Assembly (NCBI GenBank): GCA_013289955.1
Contig: JABCYZ010000029.1
Location: 1-64,000, forward strand
Length of the DNA stretch: 64,000 nt
Source: Acidobacteriota bacterium
GTDB taxonomy: Bacteria > Acidobacteriota > Terriglobia > Acidiferrales > UBA7541
Direction: 5' to 3'
Numbering within the stretch: the first letter of the stretch is position 1; every line of letters starts with the position of its first letter. The position numbers and the translations under genes were made by a program. Shown one piece after another: positions 16,066 through 23,894 of the stretch. The notes beneath the pieces were generated by a model. The model saw only the letters and a list, made by a program, of their open reading frames with translations, was not told the origin of the DNA and searched no databases.

Positions 16066-16839
16066 ATGAAACCAGACTTCGCCCAATACGGATTCTGCCA
16101 CCAAGAGAATCTAATAATGGCGTACATCGGCGGCTCCCAAGCTCATGGTGCAAAGGTTGGCGAGACCGATGACACCGACTGGTATGGACTTTATGTTCCG
16201 CCACCCAATAAGGTTCTCGGGCTTGAACGTGAGGAGCATTTCGTCTTCACCACTGGCGGCAAACTCGGTGGCAATGGGCCATCCGACGTGGATGTCTGCC
16301 TTTACACATTAATTAAGTGGGCCGGACTCGCGGCCAAAGGAAATCCTTCAGCTTTGCATTTTTTGTTTGCCCCCCTCGAGTTCACGACGGATACATGGGA
16401 GCGGGTGGCAGCTCGGCCTGAACTCTTCCTTGCAAAGGGCCACGTGAAACCGTTTCTCGGATTCGCAGACGACCAGATGAAGCGATTGCTCGGTCAAAAA
16501 GGGCAGAAAAACGTTCACCGCGCTGAACTCGAAGAATTGCACGGGTACGACACCAAATATGCGATGCACGTCATCCGGCTCTATGGAGAAGCTAAAGAGT
16601 TGATGGAGAACGGACGCATCACTCTACCTAGACCAAACAGGGACGAACTGATAGAAATTCGCAAGGGTAAGTATTCCCTGGCCGAAATTCAAGAACTCGG
16701 TCGGCAATTGGAAATAGAAGCCCTAGCTGCGCAGACAAGTTCTCCACTTCCGGACAGGGTGGACCGCCTGGCAATCAGCAATTTGCTGACAGACGTTCAG
16801 CTTCAACTTTGGAACGAGCTTTCACTAGGACCCGATTAA
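16066..16839 (+). CDS. RlaP-type nucleotidyltransferase
   Basis: A 257-aa protein. GGSQAHGAKVGETDDTDWYGLY (about residues 22-43) is the GS-x-A-x-G....D-x-D core of the polymerase beta superfamily, in the form seen in the RlaP/COG3541 family (GS-AyG....SD.D-.G). A downstream acidic DVDVCLY may supply the third carboxylate. The second half is helical with YAMHVIRLYGEAKEL. RlaP proteins are often found with phage and repair genes, and some are suggested to modify RNA ends. Its substrate here is unknown. Confidence 0.75.
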   Translation: MKPDFAQYGFCHQENLIMAYIGGSQAHGAKVGETDDTDWYGLYVPPPNKVLGLEREEHFVFTTGGKLGGNGPSDVDVCLYTLIKWAGLAAKGNPSALHFLFAPLEFTTDTWERVAARPELFLAKGHVKPFLGFADDQMKRLLGQKGQKNVHRAELEELHGYDTKYAMHVIRLYGEAKELMENGRITLPRPNRDELIEIRKGKYSLAEIQELGRQLEIEALAAQTSSPLPDRVDRLAISNLLTDVQLQLWNELSLGPD

Positions 16840-17135
16840 CGCAAGTCGGTAAAGTGAGTTCCGGTACCATATGGAGCGGTCTGACCGCCTAGCAACGTAA
16901 ACGCGAGCAGAATCTACCGGGAACCGGTCTAAACCAGATGTTCTCCCGCCTGGAATCGCTCTTTCTCCGACGAATTGAATAGCAGATTGGAAGTGCGTGG
17001 CGGCTGAACGCCTCGGAAGCCAAGACAGCGTTTCCTAACTCCACGGAAATCAGACCTATGCCGGTCGATTTTCGGATTTGAGCCCCGCAAACGACCGCGC
17101 GCCGAGCAGTTCTTACGCGTCCGCGAAATTTTTCC
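16840..17135. other. Intergenic stretch, nothing clear
   Basis: No gene is seen. Just after the RlaP-like gene, CCCGATTAACGC (16831-16842) matches 5391-5402 exactly, followed in both by a CGG..AAAGTG stretch. This looks like a dispersed repeat at the ends of accessory genes. Confidence 0.35.
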
Positions 17136-17369
17136 TCAAAGTGAGGTGCGCGGAATTGTTAACAGAAACCCGGCGAGCCAAGGCTTGCTTCGGAGCTTGT
17201 GTTCGTTGAGGGTGCGAACGCGGCAGGCCGAACACGACTTCGCTCTTCCTCGGAGAAGGTCATCGCTGCCAATTTCGAGCAGCGCCTTGCAGTCACATCG
17301 GCATTTCCACATCGCGTGAGCGCGTCGGCTTCCCGCCCTCTCAACGATGCTCAGTTTTCCGAATCGCAT
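17136..17369 (-). CDS. Phage-like zinc-ribbon protein, possibly truncated
   Basis: A 77-aa frame beginning MRFGKLSIVERAGSR, then MWKCRCDCKALLEIGSDDLL, then SCSAC. The RFG-L-V-ER..G.....W-CRCDCG......L..G...SC-C pattern is typical of the N-terminal zinc ribbon of many phage HNH/AP2-linked proteins. The usual next domain is missing. Its start is 5 bases from the second 23-bp tRNA-end-like repeat, so it may have been cut by an integration event. Confidence 0.55.
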   Translation of the reverse strand: MRFGKLSIVERAGSRRAHAMWKCRCDCKALLEIGSDDLLRGRAKSCSACRVRTLNEHKLRSKPWLAGFLLTIPRTSL

Positions 17370-17373
17370 TCCG

Positions 17374-17396
17374 GGTAGGGGCGGTGGGGATCGAAA
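17374..17396 (-). repeat. 23-bp repeat resembling a tRNA 3' end (copy 2, inverted)
   Basis: The reverse complement is identical to 12691-12713 over 23 bases. The flanks differ on both sides, and neither copy has the matching 5' half of a T-stem. The inverted orientation would fit an inversion between two integration scars, or two independent insertions, better than a simple attL/attR pair. Confidence 0.5.
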
Positions 17397-18096
17397 ACAA
17401 CGACGTGAGGAATTTCAAGGACTTACGAGGAATGCGAAGGAAGACTAAGTCATTGAAAAGGAACGAGAGGGCATCCAAAGGTATTCCTATTGCTCCCTCA
17501 AAGCTCCCTCGTTTCTTCCTCGGGCGTTGAGATTCCAAAGGTGTGGGATTTTAGCCAACGGCCTTAATCGAGAATCGGCTTGGGCCCAAATCTTGCGGCG
17601 CGGATGGCAAGCCGATCCTCCGGCCGTTGGAAGAGATCAACGATCACGGCAGACCGCTGGCATGGCAGAGATCGCCCCACGCGTGGGGTGATGCAGTCAA
17701 TTCCCGCTGGACGCTGGACGCGGACATTCAGGTCACCAACCTTGACGTAAAGAGTTCGGGCTCGTATCCAGCGCATACCTCCGCACACCGAAGCCCATGC
17801 CGGAACAAAAGAAACAGCACCATCGGGACACTCGAGATAGGTCCAAGGCCAACATTATTTTTGGCGAAGATCGTTGGCGAGATGGGACCCCGAAGCAGTT
17901 CAATTAACTGGCTCATTCCGTAATATGCCCCGGCTCGAAATAGAATTCGCTTTTGCTTCGCCACGCTATTATAATTGCGCGGTTTGCGGGTGGAACGCGC
18001 CGCAGCCGGCGCGAAAGTCCACAAATAGCGGTCACAGGGAACCAGTTGCATCAGGTTTCCTTTTCACGTTCACCCAGAATGCTACAATGAGGCTCC
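17397..18096. other. Long intergenic stretch with a promoter at its right end
   Basis: No gene is supported; several short frames on both strands lack ribosome binding sites and consistent composition. Near the right end TACAAT (18083-18088) lies 8 bases before the ATG at 18097, so the next transcript may be leaderless or nearly so; no good -35 is seen. Confidence 0.4.
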
Positions 18097-19174
18097 ATGA
18101 GCGGCTCTCAACTCTCCACTATTAACGCGAGCCAGTTCCTTGCACTCAAGCCGCTACCCGAAGCCCGAGAGAAGGCTGCGGTTCGCGTGAAACTAGATCA
18201 GATCCTATTCGAGAAAATTCCGAAATATACATCGGAAGATACGAGCCTCGTCGTTTTCGGTTCTCTTGCGAGAGGTGAATGGACTTCTGCCAGCGACCTC
18301 GATTGGACTTACCTGATCGACGGTCAGGCCAATTCGGACCATCTGGTTATCGCTCAAAAAATACAAACAATTCCTTAAGGATCACGCGGCGGAATTTCGG
18401 CCGCCGGGCCAGACCGGAACATTCGGAAACATGGCATTCAGCCACGACATCATCCATCAAATTGGCGGACAAAACGATACGAACAAGAATACGACTCAAC
18501 GAATTCTGTTGCTTCTGGAGTCGGCGCCTATAGGCAAGAATGTCCAGGCCTACGAGAGAGTGACGAAGGGCGTCATCAACCGTTATCTCGAGGAAGACAA
18601 CCACCTGTTGACCGAAGACGGCACACGATACCGTGTGCCGCGCTTTCTCCTCAATGACATCGTTCGGTTCTGGAGAACCATGGCCGTCGACTTCGCCAGT
18701 AAACAGCGTGACCGAGCCGGTAAGGGTTGGGGTCTGCGAAATGCGAAACTTCGTCTGTCTCGTAAATTGATCTTTGCTTCCGGCCTCTTGGTGTGCTTTG
18801 GATGCTATTTAAATGCCGACCTGCAAGAGCAGATCTCGGACGATCCGAATATAACAAAATCGAACCTCGTAAACTTCATCCACGGACTGGCAAAGTCAAC
18901 GCCGCTCGAAATAGTGGCCGACGCGATCGTTCGCTATGCAGTTCCGAAAAGCGTCGGAGAGGAACTCTTCGGTGCCTACACTGAGTTCTTGAACCTCGTT
19001 GACGACAAGAGTTCCCGGCAGGCGCTGGACAATCTACGAGCCTCAGAATCCGGAACCGATAACGTTTTCAACACTGTAAAAGAGATAAGCCGCGCGTTCG
19101 AACACGCTCTGGACGTTCTCTTTTTTGAGAACGATCAAGTGGCACCTCTGATTAGAAAGTACGGAGTGTTCTGA
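18097..19174 (+). pseudogene. Nucleotidyltransferase with frameshift at an A6 run
   Basis: The first frame (18097-18378) has the polymerase-beta-type core FGSLARGEWTSASDLDW (GS-x-x-R-G....D-x-D) and stops early. The second frame, +1 relative to it, continues with GTFGNMAFSHDIIHQIGG, FLLNDIVRFWRT and LRNAKLRLSRKLIFASGLL to 19174. Removing one A from the A6 run (18356-18361) joins both into one 358-aa protein. Either the gene is mutated, the read has a homopolymer error, or polymerase slippage on A6 makes the full protein. The downstream frame stays intact over 240 codons, which argues against old decay. It overlaps the next gene by one base. Confidence 0.7.
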
Positions 19175-19887
19175 TGAGACTCATCGGATTTTCGACTGGC
19201 GCATTGATGCTAAATGATTTCCGGTCAGCATTGCGCATCCTCGACCGTCAACACATCCGGGCCGTCGAGCTCTCAGCGCTGCGACAAAACGAGCTAGTTC
19301 CGCTGATCGAGGAACTCGATCGCTTAGACCTAACGCAATTCCGATACATCGCGTTTCATGCGCCCAGCACTATGGATCCGGAATTCGAGCCTGTAGCGAT
19401 TGCTGCTCTGGAACAAGTGGCGCAGCGCCAGTGGCCGATTATTCTGCACCCCGATGCGATGCACACGCCGGTTAGCTGGGGCCGCTTTGGAGACCTTCTC
19501 TGCATTGAAAACATGGATAAGCGCAAACCGGTGGGCCAAACGATTTCCGATTTAACGGAAATATTTAAGCTCCTTCCGAATGCATCGCTGTGTTTTGATA
19601 TCGGACACGCCCGTCAAGTCGATCCCACGATGAGTGAGGCCACGGCCATCCTGCAGTCTTGCAAGCGCCGGCTTCGCCAAGTTCATATCAGTGAAGTGAA
19701 TTCGCAGAGCAAGCATGATGCTCTTTCGTTCGAGTCGGTTCTGGCATTTCGGAAGGTCGCACACTTAATCCCAGAAACTGTCCCCGTCATCGCGGAGAGT
19801 CGAGTCGCTGAGGACGAAGTCGAGGATGAGATCCGAAGTATACGCAAGGCGCTTACGTGGGAAAGGCTCGCTGCGGCAGGTGACTAG
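19174..19887 (+). CDS. TIM-barrel protein, sugar-phosphate isomerase/epimerase-like
   Basis: A 237-aa protein. GFSTGAL at the start, HAPST (about 66), LHPDAMHTP (about 91), LCIENMD (about 109), CFDIGHA (about 145), QVHISEVN (about 168) and VIAESRV (near 210) follow the strand-by-strand His/Asp/Glu pattern of xylose-isomerase-like TIM barrels that bind a divalent metal. The ATG overlaps the TGA of the nucleotidyltransferase gene, so the two form a translationally coupled pair. The substrate is unknown; it may act on the nucleotidyltransferase's product. Confidence 0.75.
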   Translation: MRLIGFSTGALMLNDFRSALRILDRQHIRAVELSALRQNELVPLIEELDRLDLTQFRYIAFHAPSTMDPEFEPVAIAALEQVAQRQWPIILHPDAMHTPVSWGRFGDLLCIENMDKRKPVGQTISDLTEIFKLLPNASLCFDIGHARQVDPTMSEATAILQSCKRRLRQVHISEVNSQSKHDALSFESVLAFRKVAHLIPETVPVIAESRVAEDEVEDEIRSIRKALTWERLAAAGD

Positions 19888-20262
19888 TGGCGATCTACTA
19901 TTGAGGTCCTTTTCCAACATTTTCCATTCATCCCCGAACTCCTGAACGTTCGTGGCCCGTCCAAGATCAACTATATCCCTCTTTAAGTCACTCTTCGCGA
20001 AGCGATACCCTTTTCTGATAGTCCGCCAGTGCGCCAGTGCGTAACCATTTGCCAAACCTGTAGCCGATCTACGGAGCTTTGCTCGAAACTCTGAAAGCTA
20101 TTAGAGTGCGCAATGCCGAAGAGCACGCATTTGTTTCGAATATTCTCATTTGCGCCTACGGGGCTAGTTACGGGGTCGTGGAGTGCTTGTCCACTTCCCC
20201 CGTCCCGAACAACAATATGGAAGCTTTCGGCAATATGTCCGAGACCGCCGATCTCGCGAACG

Positions 20263-20296
20263 GATGTCAAGTTTTATTGCACAAAAACTTGACATC
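20263..20296. repeat. 13-bp perfect inverted repeat upstream of the toxin gene
   Basis: GATGTCAAGTTTT (20263-20275) and AAAACTTGACATC (20284-20296), with an 8-base spacer. A run of Ts and Cs follows, so it could end a transcript from the left. Its placement upstream of the HigBA-like promoter and its TTGACA-containing right arm suggest an operator. Confidence 0.55.
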
Positions 20297-20320
20297 TTTC
20301 CTTTTCCGGCCGATGTTCTG

Positions 20321-20350
20321 TTGACATAAAGTCCCACAACGTGGTATATC
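20321..20350 (+). promoter_or_regulatory. Promoter of the toxin-antitoxin operon
   Basis: TTGACA (20321-20326) and TATATC (20345-20350) have an 18-bp spacer. The start codon GTG at 20358 is only 7 bases past the -10 box, so the mRNA would be leaderless. A direct repeat GTGGTAT (20341-20347 and 20358-20364) covers the -10 region and start codon and may bind the antitoxin. Confidence 0.55.
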
Positions 20351-20357
20351 CTACAGT

Positions 20358-20693
20358 GTGGTATTTATAGAATCACAGTCATTTACTCGGCGGCTGCATC
20401 AGCTAGCGGGTGCGTCCGCCGACGAGGTCTTGCGCCGGATACAAGAGGACTTGCTCAGGAATCCCGAAAAGGGTGACGTCGCTCAAGGGCTGGGCGGAAT
20501 ACGCAAGGCTCGCACTTCGAACCCGACTCGAGGAAAAGGCAAGCGCGGCGGCTATCGGTATATGCATCTGTATCTGAAACACCGAGACCACCTTCATTTG
20601 CTTTTCCTGCTGGATAAGGACGAGCAGGAGGATTTGACCACGGAGCAACGAAGAAATCTTCGCTCGATCGTAGCGGAATTGAAGAGGTCGTAG
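20358..20693 (+). CDS. RelE/HigB-type toxin
   Basis: A 111-aa protein. F-x-R-x-L (TRRLHQLA), a long basic loop rich in Gly/Arg/Lys (ARTSNPTRGKGKRGGYRYMH) and the final strand HLHLLFLLDKDEQEDLT fit the HigB2/RelE mRNA-interferase fold, with Arg and Lys residues in the catalytic sheet. It would cut mRNA on the ribosome. The next gene encodes an XRE antitoxin 9 bases downstream, the toxin-first order typical of HigBA. The GTG start follows the -10 box directly. Confidence 0.75.
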   Translation: MVFIESQSFTRRLHQLAGASADEVLRRIQEDLLRNPEKGDVAQGLGGIRKARTSNPTRGKGKRGGYRYMHLYLKHRDHLHLLFLLDKDEQEDLTTEQRRNLRSIVAELKRS

Positions 20694-20702
20694 GAGGACA
20701 AT

Positions 20703-21017
20703 ATGGCAAAGAAGATCAAGATGAAAATCTACGACGATATGCGGCAGTCACTGGCCGACGCGTTGGCGTATGAGCGCGGGCAGAAGGTTGATTTGCGGGT
20801 GACGGAGATTCCAGCGCCACCCAAGGTCCTCAAACCGAGAGAAATACGGTATATCCGAGAAAGCCTACACGCAAGCCAGACCGTATTCGCCCACTTTCTC
20901 TGTGTCAGTCCAAAGGCTGTGCAAAGCTGGGAACAGGGCTCGCGACGTCCGCAAAGCACCGCACTACGGCTCCTGATGATTGCCAAGAAGAATCCAAAGG
21001 CTCTTCTGCAGGGCTAA
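20703..21017 (+). CDS. XRE-family HigA-like antitoxin
   Basis: A 104-aa protein. The C-terminal XRE helix-turn-helix reads EIRYIRESLHASQTVFAHFL, then VSPKAVQSWEQGSRRPQSTALRLLMI. The basic N-terminal part (MAKKIKMKIYDDMRQSLADAL) probably binds the toxin. AGGAGG lies just before the ATG. As for other HigA proteins, it likely represses its own promoter. Confidence 0.8.
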   Translation: MAKKIKMKIYDDMRQSLADALAYERGQKVDLRVTEIPAPPKVLKPREIRYIRESLHASQTVFAHFLCVSPKAVQSWEQGSRRPQSTALRLLMIAKKNPKALLQG

Positions 21018-21272
21018 CAAGGGTGGACCTCTATATAATCACGACCGAATGCCGACAACAGCGTTGGACTCTGTTTTCAAACCCATCATCTCGCCGCTGT
21101 GGCATTGATGTCCCATTCTCGAGAGAACCGCTTGTTGCACCTTGTCCATCTGAATCCGGGTCCCAGTCAATGCAATGAGTCGCCATTGGACTGCCGTCAA
21201 CAGTCTGGCCGCTGCAAAGTCTCTCAAACTTTTCACTTGACATTCCCTGAGCTATCGACAACACTGTTGTAG

Positions 21273-21500
21273 ATGGCTACCTTTTCTACTCGCGACGCTG
21301 CAAAGCAACTGGGTCTAGATGTATCCACGCTCAGTCGCTACATCACCGCAAAGAAAGTACCAGCGCCCAAGACGCTCACGACCGGCGGCATTACAGTTCA
21401 TATCTGGACCCAACGCGACATCGAACGGGTTCGGAAGCTATTGCCAAAGATCAAGAACGGCCGGAAGCTCCGGTACAAGAGGGTCCAGGAGAAAGCGTAG
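21273..21500 (+). CDS. MerR/excisionase-like helix-turn-helix protein
   Basis: A 75-aa protein. FSTRDAAKQLGLDVSTLSRYI is a MerR-like helix-turn-helix, followed by a wing with KTLTTGGITVHIWTQRDIERVRKL and a basic tail. At this size it is a typical excisionase or small repressor. TTGACA (21237-21242) lies 30 bases before the ATG, and a palindrome ACAACACTGTTGT (21258-21270) sits directly before the start, a good operator candidate. A hairpin follows the gene. Confidence 0.7.
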   Translation: MATFSTRDAAKQLGLDVSTLSRYITAKKVPAPKTLTTGGITVHIWTQRDIERVRKLLPKIKNGRKLRYKRVQEKA

Positions 21501-21512
21501 AACATCAGAAGC

Positions 21513-21546
21513 GGGACGCGCCAGTGCTCTAACACCGACGCGGCCC
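21513..21546 (+). repeat. Leader hairpin upstream of a hypothetical gene
   Basis: GGG (21513-21515)/CCC (21544-21546), CGCG (21517-21520)/CGCG (21539-21542), GTG (21524-21526)/CAC (21533-21535), loop CTCTAA with internal mismatches. It has the same place and shape as the hairpin at 1673-1708: after a small DNA-binding gene and before a gene with a strong AGGAGG. Confidence 0.45.
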
Positions 21547-21576
21547 TGACCAAAGTCGCTCATAGGAGGAGCAACA

Positions 21577-22050
21577 ATGGCTGCTACAGAAGGTATCCGG
21601 TCCTCTTTTTCGACGCAACCTGTTCTACATTCCCCGAAGCTACGTATTTACGAATATCTGTTTCTGCTTAACCAAAAGCTCCAAGAAACCGTGCAGATTC
21701 TCAAACAACTAGAGAAATGCCCCTGGCTGCGCCGTGATTTCTTGCGGTCGTTTCAGGTCGAAGTGGAAGACCTGCGTGCCCAGACGAACTTTGAAGTGAT
21801 TGAGCAGATGAGCGACCGCGAACAGCACGATTGGGCGCACTTCGGCAAGCTTCGTCGCGCGTGGGACCGACAGTTCGAAGATCCTGATGACGTTTATTTA
21901 AAGGCTGAACAAAGAGAAGAAGAACGCCGAAAGCGGGGATTGCCGCCTCGGCTCGGCATCATCCCTCATGAAGCGATTGCCGCCAAAGAAACTCGTTTGG
22001 ATGCGGAACAAAGGCGCAAGAAAAGCCGCGGTAGGAAAGCCGGGAGATAG
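21577..22050 (+). CDS. Hypothetical charged protein
   Basis: A 157-aa protein. A hydrophobic first third (IYEYLFLLNQKLQETVQILKQL) changes into charged helices (REEERRKRGLPPRLG) and a basic tail (AEQRRKKSRGRKAGR). AGGAGG at 21564-21569 precedes the ATG. It is probably helical and may contact nucleic acid. Not recognised. Confidence 0.55.
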   Translation: MAATEGIRSSFSTQPVLHSPKLRIYEYLFLLNQKLQETVQILKQLEKCPWLRRDFLRSFQVEVEDLRAQTNFEVIEQMSDREQHDWAHFGKLRRAWDRQFEDPDDVYLKAEQREEERRKRGLPPRLGIIPHEAIAAKETRLDAEQRRKKSRGRKAGR

Positions 22051-22058
22051 GGGGCCAT

Positions 22059-22298
22059 ATGAGAGAGTCAAATACACACATTGATCTGGGCATCCCTCAA
22101 AGTCTCCGTGCTGGAAAACAGTCAATGCATCTTGGTCGATTTGATCCGGTATCCGCCGAAACCACCGGCTCAGTTCAAGCCGTTGAACCGCTTCTCGATT
22201 GCGCTGGCGCCGCTGTTGTCCTCGGTGGCCTTCATCCGAAAACAGTCGAGCGTTGGGCCCGCGAGGGGCTCGTCGCTGTGCCGAATGATCTTGTGTAA
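22059..22298 (+). pseudogene. Decayed helix-turn-helix (excisionase-type) gene
   Basis: The frame ends with EPLLDCAGAAVVLGGLHPKT, then VERWAREG. This is the first half of an excisionase-type helix-turn-helix (LL....AA.LL.-HP.T.-RW.R.G). The usual continuation (a wing and RxSELDxWL) is lost after a stop at 22296-22298; short matches continue in the other frames. The first 30 residues are unconvincing, so the real 5' end is unclear. Confidence 0.4.
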
Positions 22299-22453
22299 TG
22301 TCTGCGGAAGTTCGACAGGCACCTTGGGGCCGACCGAGCAATGCAAACCGAAATGTGTCCAAATCTGGACAGACGCACCCATTCACCACTCGTATCCTCC
22401 TGGTTGCGGAAGCGCGGCGAGTCACCAGCGCCAGCGCTCAAAAGGAGAATCGC

Positions 22454-22849
22454 ATGGTAGAGACAAGAGTAGCGAGATACACGGACATCGTTCCCGCAAA
22501 GAAAACGGTGATAGGCAGCAACGTTGTCAACGCACAGAACGAGGATCTAGGAAAAATCGAAGACATAGTGCTCGACGCCGGAGCCGGGCGCATTGCCTAC
22601 GCAGTCCTATCCTTTGGCACCTTTCTGGGGATGGGCGGGAAATTCTTCGCTATTCCTTGGAACGCGTTCCACTTCAACTTGAAAGAAAATCGAGCAGTTC
22701 TGAATGTTGACAAAAAACTTTTGGAGAATGCTCCGGGTTTCGACAAAGAGAACTGGCCAAACTTTGCTGATAGCACCTGGGGAAACAGCATTTACAAACA
22801 CTACGGGTACAAACCTTACTGGGAAGACTTGCGCGGCGACCGCGGCTAA
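22454..22849 (+). CDS. PRC-barrel domain protein
   Basis: A 131-aa protein. VIGSNVVNAQNEDLGKIEDI, then AGRIAYAVLSFGTFLG and KFFAIPWNAFHF, is a PRC-barrel (beta-barrel), and the tail ends in WGNSIYKHYGYKPYWED. AAAGGAG (22441-22447) decides the start at 22454, well inside a longer open frame. PRC-barrel proteins of this size occur in stress-related gene sets. A hairpin terminator follows, so it is probably monocistronic. Confidence 0.8.
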   Translation: MVETRVARYTDIVPAKKTVIGSNVVNAQNEDLGKIEDIVLDAGAGRIAYAVLSFGTFLGMGGKFFAIPWNAFHFNLKENRAVLNVDKKLLENAPGFDKENWPNFADSTWGNSIYKHYGYKPYWEDLRGDRG

Positions 22850-22859
22850 AGTGAGCGCA

Positions 22860-22892
22860 TTGAGCCGTCCGGACAAATCGGGCGGCTCAATT
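22860..22892 (+). terminator. Hairpin terminator after the PRC-barrel gene
   Basis: TTGAGCCGTCCG (22860-22871) and CGGGCGGCTCAA (22879-22890) form a 12-bp stem with one G-T wobble and a 7-base loop. It is followed by TTGTGAATTT, a weak T tail. Confidence 0.6.
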
Positions 22893-22936
22893 GTGAATTT
22901 CATTGCACCTGAAGCATTCGCCAGATGCCGCCGTAA

Positions 22937-23149
22937 TTATTGGTCAGCGTTTTGATCGGGCGCTTTTGGGCGTTTGAGACAAATATGGGCAGCAAACTCT
23001 TTGTCACGCTCAGCTTCGTATTTCGCTTTCATTTCATCAAGCGCCGTACCGGTTGGCGCACCGGCGCTAGGCTTGTGCTTCCAGTCGCACTCCGAGCAAC
23101 CAAAGCCCTGAAAAGTCTGGCTCTCGATCCATTCCAATCTGCGTGGCAT
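22937..23149 (-). CDS. Small Cys-containing protein (70 aa)
   Basis: A 70-residue protein: MPRRLEWIESQTFQGFGCSECDWKH, in two parts, then ALDEMKAKYEAERDKEFAAH and IC. The CSEC pair and the later H..C could bind a metal. Proteins of this pattern (LEWIE....GF-CSEC.W.F.PSG) are familiar to me from acidobacterial genomes but have no known role. Confidence 0.6.
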   Translation of the reverse strand: MPRRLEWIESQTFQGFGCSECDWKHKPSAGAPTGTALDEMKAKYEAERDKEFAAHICLKRPKAPDQNADQ

Positions 23150-23645
23150 GGCGGCATTATAACCCCCCCTTGTGCCGGGTGTGCAAAATTGAACACCTAG
23201 CCAGATGGCTGGGGTTTTTCGGGCAATGAAAGTCCTGTTCTAGTTCCCGCCCGTAGAACAGGGAAGCACGTCGGGAAGATGACGGCGGCGGACAATGACC
23301 ACCCATTCCAAAAACCCTTCAAATCGGCTTCCTGCAAATTGCTCATTCTGCTGGCTCACCGCCTGCGGAAAATGGCGTTCCACAAACACATGATTATGCG
23401 GCGTCCCCGGCTGGGATTTCTACCATTCGCGCTGTTTCTTTTTTAAACTTACCGTTTAAGTCTCGTTGTTTAGCTGGCGTCTTAATATCCAGACTTAATG
23501 CTTCAGGCAGACCGCCGCCTAGAATCTGGTGGCTTTCGGTCTTGGTCAGCTTGTGCAACGAAACGAGTGGTTGGCCTTGCCAACTACCAAGAAGTAAGGG
23601 ATGATTAAAGCGGTAAGGAACAATAATACGAGTAAGGATCTCGCC
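23150..23645. other. Intergenic stretch with a terminator
   Basis: A plus-strand hairpin ends this stretch's left part (23198-23222, listed separately). A minus-strand frame at 23394-23678 is open but overlaps the start of the AbrB-type gene and has no ribosome binding site, so it was not accepted. Confidence 0.4.
23198..23222 (+). terminator. Rho-independent terminator-like hairpin
   Basis: CCTAGCCA pairs imperfectly with TGGCTGGGG across a 3-base loop and is followed by TTTTTC. It points to the right, with no plus-strand gene immediately upstream, so its transcript is unclear. Confidence 0.5.
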
Positions 23646-23894
23646 ATGCCGCATTCCACGGTAACAAGCAAGGGACAAACGACCATTCCGGGGAAGATCA
23701 GGAAAGCGTTGCGAATCAAGCCGGGTGACAAGCTAGAGTACTTGGTGGAAGGTGACCACGCCACCATTCGCGTGCATCTGGGCACGCAATCACTTAAGGG
23801 CGTGCTCGCCAGCAAAAAGGGCAAGGGGATGTCCTTCGCGCAAATCCGCGAGGCCGCAGCGAAGGCCGTCCGTGGTCGTGAGGGCGACCGGTGA
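23646..23894 (+). CDS. AbrB-family antitoxin (VapB-like)
   Basis: An 82-aa protein. STVTSKGQTTIPGKIRKAL and IKPGDKLEYLVEGD form the swapped-hairpin AbrB/MazE DNA-binding fold. The C-terminus (MSFAQIREAAAKAV) likely wraps the toxin. The ATG at 23646 follows AAGGA; the open frame starts 45 bases further upstream without support. GTGA overlap with the PIN toxin gene shows translational coupling. Confidence 0.85.
   Translation: MPHSTVTSKGQTTIPGKIRKALRIKPGDKLEYLVEGDHATIRVHLGTQSLKGVLASKKGKGMSFAQIREAAAKAVRGREGDR

Larger units (their letters stand above)
19888..20357. other. Regulatory stretch before the toxin-antitoxin pair
   Basis: No gene is accepted. A minus-strand frame (19765-20055) starts with plausible residues (MANGYALAHWRTIRKGYRF) but runs into the TIM-barrel gene antisense, and could be a remnant. 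The right end holds the inverted repeat and promoter listed separately. Confidence 0.4.

Noticed and set aside
18340..18435. Programmed -1 frameshift in the nucleotidyltransferase gene
   Set aside because: The downstream frame is +1 relative to the first, so a -1 slip would not restore it; loss of an A or polymerase slippage is needed.
19765..20055. Minus-strand frame of 96 codons
   Set aside because: The second half is antisense to the TIM-barrel gene; only the first 50 residues look protein-like.
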